Position numbers and translations under genes: made by a program. Source: Candidatus Scybalocola faecavium (GTDB lineage Bacteria; Bacillota; Clostridia; Lachnospirales; Lachnospiraceae). Taken from it: 64,000 nucleotides of DNA. The notes beneath the pieces are model-generated. The model was not told the origin of the DNA. It saw only the letters and a list, made by a program, of their open reading frames with translations, and ran no database searches. Positions 51,109 to 60,252 of the stretch are shown piece after piece (the stretch's first letter is position 1; every line of letters begins with the position of its first letter). Location of the stretch: contig DVFP01000028.1 of assembly GCA_018713145.1 (NCBI GenBank), forward strand, positions 1-64,000, read 5' to 3'.

Positions 51109-51903
51109 TTATGAGATCCTCAGTTTTTCCTCCCGGTACAAATCCGGCAAAAGACTGCTTAAATATTCCATTTCCAGACAATTATGTTCAAACATTCCCC
51201 GAAGTTCTTCTTCTCTTACAGACTGTCCTGGAGCCAACATTTTTATGATTCTTCCGCCCATTAAGGTATATCCTTTCCAGAAGCGGCTCCGCATCACGAT
51301 TCCTCTCCCATTAGGGTGCGGATAAATAAAATGTACGACAATTGTACTCATAGGTACATCCACTTCCCCGGCGTCTCTTGGTTTAGAAAGAGCTGTTCCT
51401 CCATCCGCCTGCAAAAGTCCGTATTTTTTCATTTCATCTGGTGATAATCCAAATTCTTCCGGATGATCCCTAACAGGAACCGCAAAATAAATCTCTTCAA
51501 TCTTTCCCCCGATTTCTTCAGAAGAATATGTAAAAAAGCATGACAGATGCTTATGGGGGCACCAGATCTTATATCGGCTTGTACTGTCTCCCTGAAGCCT
51601 CCACTCATTCCACCACTGGTACATCTCAAAGGAAACTTCCGGCAGTTCATGATATGCCGCAATATACCCGGTGCCATCCTTTAACCGGATATACCCGTTT
51701 TCACAGGTAATCCGCTCCGGATGAAGCACATCTGTAATATTATCTGCCAGGATCACATCCGATTCTTTCATCTTACTCCCATAGTCTAAAATATCCTGCT
51801 GTTCTTTTGGAAGTACCGGGAAAGGCCGGTTGTAATATTTAGCATAAGGCTGCTTTTGCTCTTCTGGAGAAAGCGCCGCATATTTTTCATAAAGCTGCTC
51901 CAC
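51109..51903 (-). CDS. DAPG hydrolase (PhlG) / phloretin hydrolase-like protein
   Basis: PYAKYYNRPFP, GYIRLKDGTGYIAAYHELPEVSFEMYQWWNEWR, YKIWCPHKHLSCFF, C-terminal FEHNCLEME (HxxxE). Confidence 0.72.
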   Translation of the reverse strand: MEQLYEKYAALSPEEQKQPYAKYYNRPFPVLPKEQQDILDYGSKMKESDVILADNITDVLHPERITCENGYIRLKDGTGYIAAYHELPEVSFEMYQWWNEWRLQGDSTSRYKIWCPHKHLSCFFTYSSEEIGGKIEEIYFAVPVRDHPEEFGLSPDEMKKYGLLQADGGTALSKPRDAGEVDVPMSTIVVHFIYPHPNGRGIVMRSRFWKGYTLMGGRIIKMLAPGQSVREEELRGMFEHNCLEMEYLSSLLPDLYREEKLRIS

Positions 51904-51923
51904 TTAAGATCACCTCACAAATT

Positions 51924-52682
51924 TTAAACAAACAGCGCCTGAGCCGCTTTAAGTCCTTCTTCTTTCGGCTTATGGGTGAAATATTCTAATCCGATATATT
52001 CCTCATAGCCCATTTCTTTCAGCGCTTCAAAAATATGTTTATAATCCAACTCACCGGTTGTAATCTCATGTCTTCCCGGGCATCCGGCCACATGAATATG
52101 ACCAATCTGATCCAAATGCTTTTTAATACTTTCAATAATAAAACCATTGGAAATCTGCTGATGATAAATATCAAACAGAATCTTTACATTGGGCTCATGA
52201 ATTTGCAGGATCACATCAAAAGATTCTTCTGTATCCCAAAGATTATAGCCCTGATGATCCACTTTAATATTCAACGGTTCAATGATGATCATCATATCTT
52301 CTGCCGCTGCCAAAGGCGCCGCTTTTTTCACTGTGTCCATAAAAATCTTCCGATGCTCTTCATGGGAAATCTCAGGAACTTCCCAGCCAGCCTGAACAAT
52401 TATTTTTCGGCATCCGAGACGTTTTGCCGCCTCAACGCTGTCCTTAAAATCCTTTAAATAATCTTCCTGATGGGCCGGATCCCCTGTGCTGTATACAAAC
52501 TTAGCGCAGATGGCCACACAGTCCATATGCAATTCTTCCTGCTTTTTTCGGATGGCATCCAAATCTTTATCCCACCAAGTCCAAAATTCATAGGAGGAAA
52601 ATCCAAGTTCATAAAGCTTATCCATAGCGGTAAGTATATCCATTCCTTCAAAAACCGCATCTGTGCAAACATCGTATTTCAT
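51924..52682 (-). CDS. TIM-barrel sugar phosphate isomerase/epimerase (hydroxypyruvate isomerase-like)
   Basis: IIIEPLNIKVDHQGYNLWDTEESFDVI, VKILFDIYHQQISNG. Confidence 0.85.
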   Translation of the reverse strand: MKYDVCTDAVFEGMDILTAMDKLYELGFSSYEFWTWWDKDLDAIRKKQEELHMDCVAICAKFVYSTGDPAHQEDYLKDFKDSVEAAKRLGCRKIIVQAGWEVPEISHEEHRKIFMDTVKKAAPLAAAEDMMIIIEPLNIKVDHQGYNLWDTEESFDVILQIHEPNVKILFDIYHQQISNGFIIESIKKHLDQIGHIHVAGCPGRHEITTGELDYKHIFEALKEMGYEEYIGLEYFTHKPKEEGLKAAQALFV

Positions 52683-52696
52683 ATCTATATCCTTTC

Positions 52697-53659
52697 TCAG
52701 GCAGCAGTATCTGCTCCCTCATATGCCTTTTTAATACTTTTTTTCGTATTTCTTTCAATGGCCAATCGTGTAATAAACAGGGCCAGAATCAGAACGATGC
52801 CACGGATCATCTGATTGAAATTAGAAGTGCCTCCCAGGAAGGTTAATCCGTTGTCCAGCACAAAGTAAGTCAAAACGCCGATCAGCATCTTATATACCGC
52901 GGTCCCGGAGCCACCGGCCACAGGAATACTGGCTAAAAACATACACAGCATTACCCGCATTTCCATGCCGCTGCCCATGGTATTGGACGCGCCGCCCAGA
53001 CGGACCATAACAAAGACGCCTGCAATGCCAGCTAAAATACCGGAAAGGGTAAATGCCCATATTTTTGTTTTTAATACAGACACGCCGGTATACTCGATCG
53101 CCTGCTCATTTTCACCAATAGCTCTTGTATATTTTCCAAACGGTGTAAAACGGAAAATGTAAGCAAATACCGCAAGAACAACAATTAAAATAGGAATCTT
53201 TACGCCCAGTCCGTCAAAAAGAGACATGACGTCATTGCAGTGATATACCTTAGCCTGAAGCCACCAGCTTACAACAGCCCGGACAGCCAAAAGCATAGCC
53301 AAAGTACACATAAAGGATGGAACTTTAAACTTAGCAACAACAACACCATTGACCAGCCCTACTGCGGCTCCGAAAAGGATCGCTACCGGAAACATGGCCC
53401 ACACGCCAATATTTAAAGCTGCCCATGCGCCGGCAGTTCCCGCAAGGCCGATCACAGAACCGCAGGTAATATCCGTACCGCCCATGGCTACTACAAAGAT
53501 CATGCCCATGCCCGCTAAAAAGTAGGGTACCGACTGATTGACAATATTCATCAGATTGTTCGCTGAGAAAATCTGTCCTCTGGTAAGTATACCGAAAAGG
53601 ATCGTAATAAACAGGAAAATGATCACTGGCATAACAGAACCAACATTTATCTTTTTCAT
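52697..53659 (-). CDS. Sugar-type ABC transporter permease (RbsC family)
   Basis: GMGMIFVVAMGGTDITCGSVIGLAGTAGAW, multi-TM. Confidence 0.92.
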   Translation of the reverse strand: MKKINVGSVMPVIIFLFITILFGILTRGQIFSANNLMNIVNQSVPYFLAGMGMIFVVAMGGTDITCGSVIGLAGTAGAWAALNIGVWAMFPVAILFGAAVGLVNGVVVAKFKVPSFMCTLAMLLAVRAVVSWWLQAKVYHCNDVMSLFDGLGVKIPILIVVLAVFAYIFRFTPFGKYTRAIGENEQAIEYTGVSVLKTKIWAFTLSGILAGIAGVFVMVRLGGASNTMGSGMEMRVMLCMFLASIPVAGGSGTAVYKMLIGVLTYFVLDNGLTFLGGTSNFNQMIRGIVLILALFITRLAIERNTKKSIKKAYEGADTAA

Positions 53660-55170
53660 CAGATCATCACCTCCATGATTTTTTCTGTAGTAAAGCCATC
53701 GGTTCTGCTTAAAACAGACGCGATCTTTCCGTCTTTCATAACAAGCAGCCGGTCTGACATACCCATAACTTCCGGAAGCTCATCGGAAATCAGCAAAATT
53801 GCTCTTTTCTTCTCCTTTGCTTCATTTTCCAGGACTTGATAAATATAGGATTTAACGCCTACATCCACACCGCGTGTCGGGCAGTCAAGAATAATAAAAT
53901 CCAGTGATTTTAACAGCCATCGGCTCAAATTCACTTTTTGTTTATTTCCTCCGGACATACTGTTAACCGGAGCATCAATCGATTCACACTTAATTTCAAA
54001 AGCTTCCTTGGCGTTTTGAGCCATTTTCCTCTCTCTTTTTGGATTTACAAAACCTAATGGACCGGCCAGCATTTTTAATGAAGGCACCTGGAGATTTAAG
54101 GCCACCGATGCCTGCAGCATCAATCCCTCAGAATCCCGGTCTTTAGAAAGATAAGCACCATGGTTATTTATCAGATCTCTGGATTTTTTTACCACCTTTT
54201 CACCTTTTGATGTATGAATAACAATCTGGCCTTTCCGTATCTTTTCTTTAGCAAATAATGTGCGTCCCAAATCGTGGATACCGCCGTCAGACAATCCGCA
54301 TACTCCAAGGATCTCCCCGGCATGAAGCTCAAAAGAAACATCTTTTAATTTATCGGTACACAAATCTTTTACAGAAAGAACAACCTTTTCATCATGGCTT
54401 TCCTCCTGATCCTCCCGGTAATAGTGCTGATTCATTTCTCTGCCGATCATCAGCCGCTTCATTTCATCCAAATCAAAATCTTTATGCTGGATTGTCTTAA
54501 TCACATGTCCGTCTCTAAGAACGGTAATACTGTCACAAAGCTCTAACGTCTCCTCCAAGTCGTGGGAGATCATTACGATGGAATGGCCAGCTTTGACAAA
54601 ATCATCCATGATTTTATATAAGATTGATCGGTTATCATGAGATAAAGCCTGAGTCACTTCATCTAAAACAAGGATTTCCGGATCCTGAATCAAAGCTTTC
54701 GTCAGCTCCACTAATTTTCTTTGCTCAATGGAAAGATCCTGAGCAAGGGCATTTAAGGGAATATTTCCAAAACCATACCGTTTCAGGGATTCCTCCGCAG
54801 CTTTATTCATGGCCTTTGTATCCAAAAATCCGCCGTGAGTATACGGCTGAGTGTGGCCCATAAACATATTGATAGCCACAGGAAGAGTTCCTAAAACGCC
54901 CAGCTCCTGCACCACCATGGCAACTCTTTTCTGATTCGCCTCAAGAGGACTTTTAGGGGCATATTCTTCCCCGTTTAAATACATCTTTCCGCTGGTAGGC
55001 GTAAGGATACCGCAAAGCTGAGATGTAAATGTAGATTTTCCAGAGCCGTTTTCTCCGATCAGCCCACGTATCTCTCCGCGGCGCAGTTGAAAGTCAATAT
55101 CACAATTTGCGTGAGTCACGCCAAACCATTTATTAATTTTTTCAGTTTTTAAAATAATATCTTCTGTCAT
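53659..55170 (-). CDS. Sugar-type ABC transporter ATPase (RbsA family, two NBDs)
   Basis: GENGSGKSTFTSQLCGI, MSGGNKQKVNLSRWL. Confidence 0.95.
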   Translation of the reverse strand: MTEDIILKTEKINKWFGVTHANCDIDFQLRRGEIRGLIGENGSGKSTFTSQLCGILTPTSGKMYLNGEEYAPKSPLEANQKRVAMVVQELGVLGTLPVAINMFMGHTQPYTHGGFLDTKAMNKAAEESLKRYGFGNIPLNALAQDLSIEQRKLVELTKALIQDPEILVLDEVTQALSHDNRSILYKIMDDFVKAGHSIVMISHDLEETLELCDSITVLRDGHVIKTIQHKDFDLDEMKRLMIGREMNQHYYREDQEESHDEKVVLSVKDLCTDKLKDVSFELHAGEILGVCGLSDGGIHDLGRTLFAKEKIRKGQIVIHTSKGEKVVKKSRDLINNHGAYLSKDRDSEGLMLQASVALNLQVPSLKMLAGPLGFVNPKRERKMAQNAKEAFEIKCESIDAPVNSMSGGNKQKVNLSRWLLKSLDFIILDCPTRGVDVGVKSYIYQVLENEAKEKKRAILLISDELPEVMGMSDRLLVMKDGKIASVLSRTDGFTTEKIMEVMI

Positions 55171-55188
55171 TATGGGATACTCCTTTCA

Positions 55189-56181
55189 CTATTTGGACAC
55201 TCCTTTATAATTGAGTTTTGAAAGAATACCGCACAGAACAACAATCACGCCCAGCATAATATTCTGCCCTGTACCAGACGGAACGCCAAGTAATGTAAGG
55301 CAGTTAAACAAGCCGGCGATCAACAGCGATCCAAGCAGTACCCCTGCGGGAACACCAATGACGGATTCAAAGGATGTGGCCAGCAGGAAAACGGCCAAAG
55401 ACTGAAAGATCTGAGACACAGAGTTCATTCCGGTAACAACGGTAAGATGTCCGTTAAAGCTAATGTAGCACATAGCTGCGGTTCCAATAAAAAGTCCGCC
55501 GATAATGGTTCCTAAAAGCATAGTTTTATTTTTCTTTACGCCCATGGCTTCCGATACAGAAGGATTACAACCGATCGCACGGATATTCATACCAATGGCC
55601 GTCCGATTATACAGAAAATAGCACACAACAAAACCGCAAAGCCAGATAATAATACTTCCGGGAATTAAACCGGCGCCCCGGTAAGCTTCCATACGAAGTC
55701 CTGAAATCCCGTTGGATGAAAGGTATTCTGAATAAAGTCCCATAATCGCTTCCCAGATCAAAGCCATACCAAGTCCGGCAATCCAGGATGGTATTTTCAA
55801 TTTCAATCCTAAATATACAGTAACAAATTCGCAAACCGCTGCGCTGATCAGACAGCCTAAGATCAGTCCTACATAACCCAAGTTAGCGTAACATGCCAGA
55901 TAAGCGCCAATATTTCCGGTCAGAATCACAACAGCGCCCACCGAAAGATCTACGATGCCGCTGGTCATTATAAAGACCATTCCATATCCTACAAGTCCCG
56001 GATAGACTGCATGGGATATGGTTGAAATTATATTGGTTTTTGTAAAGAAACGGCCTCCGGTCAAAATATTGGCCAGCACAAACAGTAAGATGTACCCGGC
56101 AAAAAAGATAATCACTTTCCGCGCTTTTGTGCTTTTCACATGACTGCCTGTTTCTTTTCCCAAAGCTCCAAACACAAGCAT
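55189..56181 (-). CDS. Sugar-type ABC transporter permease (RbsC family)
   Basis: GYGMVFIMTSGIVDLSVGAVVILTGNIGAYLA; likely initiates downstream of the ORF-track start. Confidence 0.9.
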   Translation of the reverse strand: MLVFGALGKETGSHVKSTKARKVIIFFAGYILLFVLANILTGGRFFTKTNIISTISHAVYPGLVGYGMVFIMTSGIVDLSVGAVVILTGNIGAYLACYANLGYVGLILGCLISAAVCEFVTVYLGLKLKIPSWIAGLGMALIWEAIMGLYSEYLSSNGISGLRMEAYRGAGLIPGSIIIWLCGFVVCYFLYNRTAIGMNIRAIGCNPSVSEAMGVKKNKTMLLGTIIGGLFIGTAAMCYISFNGHLTVVTGMNSVSQIFQSLAVFLLATSFESVIGVPAGVLLGSLLIAGLFNCLTLLGVPSGTGQNIMLGVIVVLCGILSKLNYKGVSK

Positions 56182-56242
56182 TTCCTCCTTTTTCCGATCC
56201 GGTCTTTCCGACCATCGAAGGATCCTTTAAAAGGACCCTTCT

Positions 56243-57445
56243 TTATTTCAAACCAGCGGCTGACATTTCTTCGTCAGAAATCATTCCGGCATCATACTTT
56301 GCCTGAAGACGGCTTTCCAAAGAATAGGTTTTTACAACATTTTCTTCAAAGTCTTCCAGAGACATACCCAGCATTGCCTGAATCTCGTCCGCCATATAAA
56401 TGTTGTCTTCTGCGATATATTTTGTAAACAGATCCTGCTGTTCTACCGGAATCGGGAAAGCCGGAACCATGTCTACTAACGGTGCGGAACCATCTTCATC
56501 CGTCATTGGGGTGCCTTCCAAAGCGTTGATCAACAGAACTGATGAATATGTACCGCTGACAAGGAAATCACCGATCAAAAAGTCTACATAGTCTTCCTCT
56601 TTCATAGACTGAAGAATCGTCTGGTCAAAGTCCGCAGTAATGATCTTCATATTATGGTCATCATATTTTCTTAAAGTTTCTAAAGCTGCTGTACCAAAAG
56701 TAGATGCTCCTGTCGCCATAATACAGTCGGCGTCCGGATTGGCAAGATACATATCCTCCGCCTGAGTGACAGCCTGATTGGAATCATCGGTATGCTGTTC
56801 TCCAAGAACCATACCCCCGGCCTCTTCAAAAACATCTCTAAAGCCTTCGATTCTCGGTGTCCCGGAAGCATCGCCGATACCGGAAGCCAGGATAAACGCG
56901 GTTTCATATCCTTGATCCAGAGCAAATTCGGCCATCTGAACGCCATAAGAATAGTTATCCGGTGTAACGCCTCCTTTGTACATAGTGTAATTTTCTTCCA
57001 ATCTTTCGATAATCGCCTTATCTGTAGGAACTTTATCAGACAATGTAAACGGAACCTGGGCATCTTCACAGATCTGTGCAACGGTTTCATATAAGGAATC
57101 ATTCGGAATCCAAAGAACCAGGCCGTCAACGCCGGAAGCAATCATATTTTCCACATCCGTAACTAACTGATCCAGCGAGCCATTGTTGCAAACACTCTGT
57201 GCAGTATAACCGCAGGATTCAATGGCATGTTTCGTATTATTTGCCAATGTATCCAGGGCATAATCGCCGGAAGCAAAGTAATTGTATCCGATAACCCCTT
57301 TACTTTCCCCTCCGGTCTCTGATGTACTGTTTTGAGCGGATGCTGATGAATCTGAAGTTCCTCCCCCGGAAGTTGTTTCAACACATGCGCCTAATGAAAC
57401 CACCATAGACATTGCCAGTAAAATTGATACAGCCTTTTTGTTCAT
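56243..57445 (-). CDS. Sugar-type ABC transporter substrate-binding lipoprotein
   Basis: Lipobox VVSLGACVE; periplasmic-binding fold (VLWIPNDSLYETVAQICEDAQVPFTLSD). Confidence 0.9.
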   Translation of the reverse strand: MNKKAVSILLAMSMVVSLGACVETTSGGGTSDSSASAQNSTSETGGESKGVIGYNYFASGDYALDTLANNTKHAIESCGYTAQSVCNNGSLDQLVTDVENMIASGVDGLVLWIPNDSLYETVAQICEDAQVPFTLSDKVPTDKAIIERLEENYTMYKGGVTPDNYSYGVQMAEFALDQGYETAFILASGIGDASGTPRIEGFRDVFEEAGGMVLGEQHTDDSNQAVTQAEDMYLANPDADCIMATGASTFGTAALETLRKYDDHNMKIITADFDQTILQSMKEEDYVDFLIGDFLVSGTYSSVLLINALEGTPMTDEDGSAPLVDMVPAFPIPVEQQDLFTKYIAEDNIYMADEIQAMLGMSLEDFEENVVKTYSLESRLQAKYDAGMISDEEMSAAGLK

Positions 57446-57642
57446 AATTTTTTATCCTCCTCTTTTAAATCATTTGTTGTACCAAATTATATCTATTTTT
57501 TTAGGCCATATCCATTTTGTTTTTGGCATTTTTCACATATTTATGTTGCGTTTTCAGGATATTCGAAAATTTTTAGCTGTGCAAATTAAAAATTAATGCA
57601 TAGTTTTTGGCATAATGCAAAATAAGCATGATTAATGAAAAA

Positions 57643-57670
57643 CAGGCATTGTGCTTACGCACAATGCCTG
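57643..57670 (-). terminator. Terminator of the AraC-GH39 gene
   Basis: 12-bp stem CAGGCATTGTGC/GCACAATGCCTG followed by TTTTT on the minus strand. Confidence 0.85.
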
Positions 57671-57688
57671 CATAATAGGATATAATTT

Positions 57689-60109
57689 TTACATTTGATG
57701 GATAATATGGATATATTGAAATTCCTGAGGTTCTAAATCCGCTTCAAATTCCAGCAGTTCATTTTCTACCATCACTGTCCGGATCTGCATTTCCGGCTGA
57801 CTGGCCGCTTTAATGTATTCAATATCCTCTTTTGTAAGAGACATCATTTCCTCCAGATCCTGCCAGCACTTAAGAGCATTTCCGTGGTCCTCATTGACCT
57901 TATGGAACCGAATGATCCATTTGCCGTTTTGAACCCCTTCAATGTGGTATCGGATTCGTAAATTAAAGCTGTCTGAAAAATACTGAGAAACATTTTTAAC
58001 TGAAAGCTCATCTTCTCTCAGCTGATAATAGTAATAGTTTGGATGCTTGCAATTATGGCATAATATTGTAAAATGACCATGCCCATCTGTAGTCACAATG
58101 GTATTTTCAGTTTTTTCCAGCATGACTCTTTTCAAATTTTTCAAAAAAGACATCGCCCAAAAGGCTGGTTTGCGAATACTATCCCTGCTGAGCAGTCCTC
58201 CGCCTCCATTCATGATCCTGCGGGAATCTTTATAATCGCCAATCAGATCCGATCCAGGCCAGTATGCAGCATATTCCACCTGATCAAGGCAATCCAGCAT
58301 ATTTTTGATGATATAAGCCCCTTTAAACACAGTATCATTGAGAAGATTCCTGTTGCTTACCGTAAAATTCCATTCTGTCACAAAAAGCTTTACACTTCCC
58401 ATTCCGCTCAATTCCATATATTCCCGGGTCTTTTTAATCTGATGGAGGATATAATCCGGATCGTATAACGGAAAAAAGGCTTTCACATCATCTTTGTGTA
58501 CCGGCATCACCGGATAGCAATAAATCGAAATAAAATCCGGAACCGTACCATAATTTCTCCACATCTGGAGCAATTCCTGCAGAGAATGACCTTTCTGCAT
58601 CAGGGCAAAGCCTCCTCCCCCGACCATCGTTGCACCGGAGAGTTCCCGAAAAGCATTTTTTGTTGTGTCGAAATAGGAAAAATACTGTTCCGGTGACATT
58701 GAAGGATCATACCATTCCTCAATAATCCATCGGGACATTTCCTCCTCGCCATACAAAGCGTAATAATGATGCAAAAAATCTACAACAAATTCCCGATGAT
58801 CTTCTTCACCAGAAAAAAAATTATCCCTTTTTGTGTCTATAATATAATTATCTGTATTACTCAAAATAATATCCGGCTTAAACCCTAACTCAATAAACGG
58901 ATGAATTCCATTAGACACTAAAAAGTCAATAATATAATCCAATTTTGAAAAGTTATATTTTTTCCCATTTTCCTCCCGTTCCTGGACCATAAATAATTCC
59001 GGTGCCCAAATATCCCAAAATCTTGCATATTTTATTCCGATCTGATTTTTAAACAACAGAATCTGTTCCTGAATCTCGGTCAGCAAAAGATCCTTTGCCC
59101 GTCCCACATTTAAAACATCTTTCCATTGGAGTCCATAAGTATTTTGTCTGCGGCTGTCAATATTTAGCAAAACTTCTTCCCAATTACTTTCACTTTTATC
59201 TTGAGGATGGTTTAAAACATACTGCTTTACCTTTTCTTCAAGCATATGCTGCTGTTCCTTAAATTGAACGTCATCTTCCTGAGATAATACTCTGTTTTTT
59301 TGCCGGAACTGGACCGGTGTCATATCATATTTCTTTTTAATAGCCTTTCCTAAAGCTGCTGATCCTGCAAAGCCATTATCTAAAGCAATATCCAGTATGG
59401 TTTTATTAGTATTGATAAGCTCTTCCTCTGCATTTTCCAGACGGAGATCATTTAAATATTGCAAAAAAGAGCATCCCAGCTGTTTTTTAATATATTTGCT
59501 CACATATTCCTGGGTCAGGTGAAGATATTCAGACAAACCATGAAGGCTGATCTCACCATTATAGTTCGTATTCACATATTGGATGATCCGGTTCAGCCTT
59601 TTTTCATCCTGGCTCTTTTTTAAATCCTGATACTCAGGTTCATATTCAAAATTTCTTATAAGGACATAAAGAAATCGATACAGTATACTAAGAAGCGTTA
59701 AATAATTTGCACCAGCTCCATACTGGAGCTGGCTGATCAAACGATTCAAAATGCTTTCCAGTCTGCCATATGCCTGCCCCCCTTCCATTGTTGAGTTACA
59801 GGCTATAAAAATACTATCTTTTCCCATAATACGGCAGATTTTTCCAAGATTTATCCGAATTTCAAGAAACAGAGCGTCTTCTCCATACATAGCAACATGA
59901 AACTTGTCTCCAGGTTTTATATACGCAAAATCGCTTTCCCTTAAAATATATTTTTCGTCATTTTCTTTTAATTCTACCGTGCCTCCCAAAACAAACAGGA
60001 ATTTCGCATCATAGGTGACACCGGCATATCTTAAATAACGATTAACCATTGTCAGTTGAAAAACATCATCGATCTTCATGTGATGCATATTCAAGTCCAT
60101 ATTTTTCAT
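57689..60109 (-). CDS. AraC-family regulator fused to a GH39 (beta-xylosidase)-like domain
   Basis: Cupin N-terminus, AraC HTH (YLHLTQEYVSKYIKKQLGCSFLQYLNDLRLENAEEELINTNKTILDIALDNGF), C-terminal (beta/alpha)8 with VTEWNFTVSNRN. Confidence 0.87.
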   Translation of the reverse strand: MKNMDLNMHHMKIDDVFQLTMVNRYLRYAGVTYDAKFLFVLGGTVELKENDEKYILRESDFAYIKPGDKFHVAMYGEDALFLEIRINLGKICRIMGKDSIFIACNSTMEGGQAYGRLESILNRLISQLQYGAGANYLTLLSILYRFLYVLIRNFEYEPEYQDLKKSQDEKRLNRIIQYVNTNYNGEISLHGLSEYLHLTQEYVSKYIKKQLGCSFLQYLNDLRLENAEEELINTNKTILDIALDNGFAGSAALGKAIKKKYDMTPVQFRQKNRVLSQEDDVQFKEQQHMLEEKVKQYVLNHPQDKSESNWEEVLLNIDSRRQNTYGLQWKDVLNVGRAKDLLLTEIQEQILLFKNQIGIKYARFWDIWAPELFMVQEREENGKKYNFSKLDYIIDFLVSNGIHPFIELGFKPDIILSNTDNYIIDTKRDNFFSGEEDHREFVVDFLHHYYALYGEEEMSRWIIEEWYDPSMSPEQYFSYFDTTKNAFRELSGATMVGGGGFALMQKGHSLQELLQMWRNYGTVPDFISIYCYPVMPVHKDDVKAFFPLYDPDYILHQIKKTREYMELSGMGSVKLFVTEWNFTVSNRNLLNDTVFKGAYIIKNMLDCLDQVEYAAYWPGSDLIGDYKDSRRIMNGGGGLLSRDSIRKPAFWAMSFLKNLKRVMLEKTENTIVTTDGHGHFTILCHNCKHPNYYYYQLREDELSVKNVSQYFSDSFNLRIRYHIEGVQNGKWIIRFHKVNEDHGNALKCWQDLEEMMSLTKEDIEYIKAASQPEMQIRTVMVENELLEFEADLEPQEFQYIHIIHQM

Positions 60110-60252
60110 CCCCTAATAGTTTATATTTACCTGTCTCCCCAAAATAACAGTATTATTATGGCATAGTACAATTTTTCTGTCAATTAAGTTTGCTATCCTA
60201 TACAGGCTGTGCTATGCTATATAATAGAAAATCACTTCAGGAGATGAAACAC

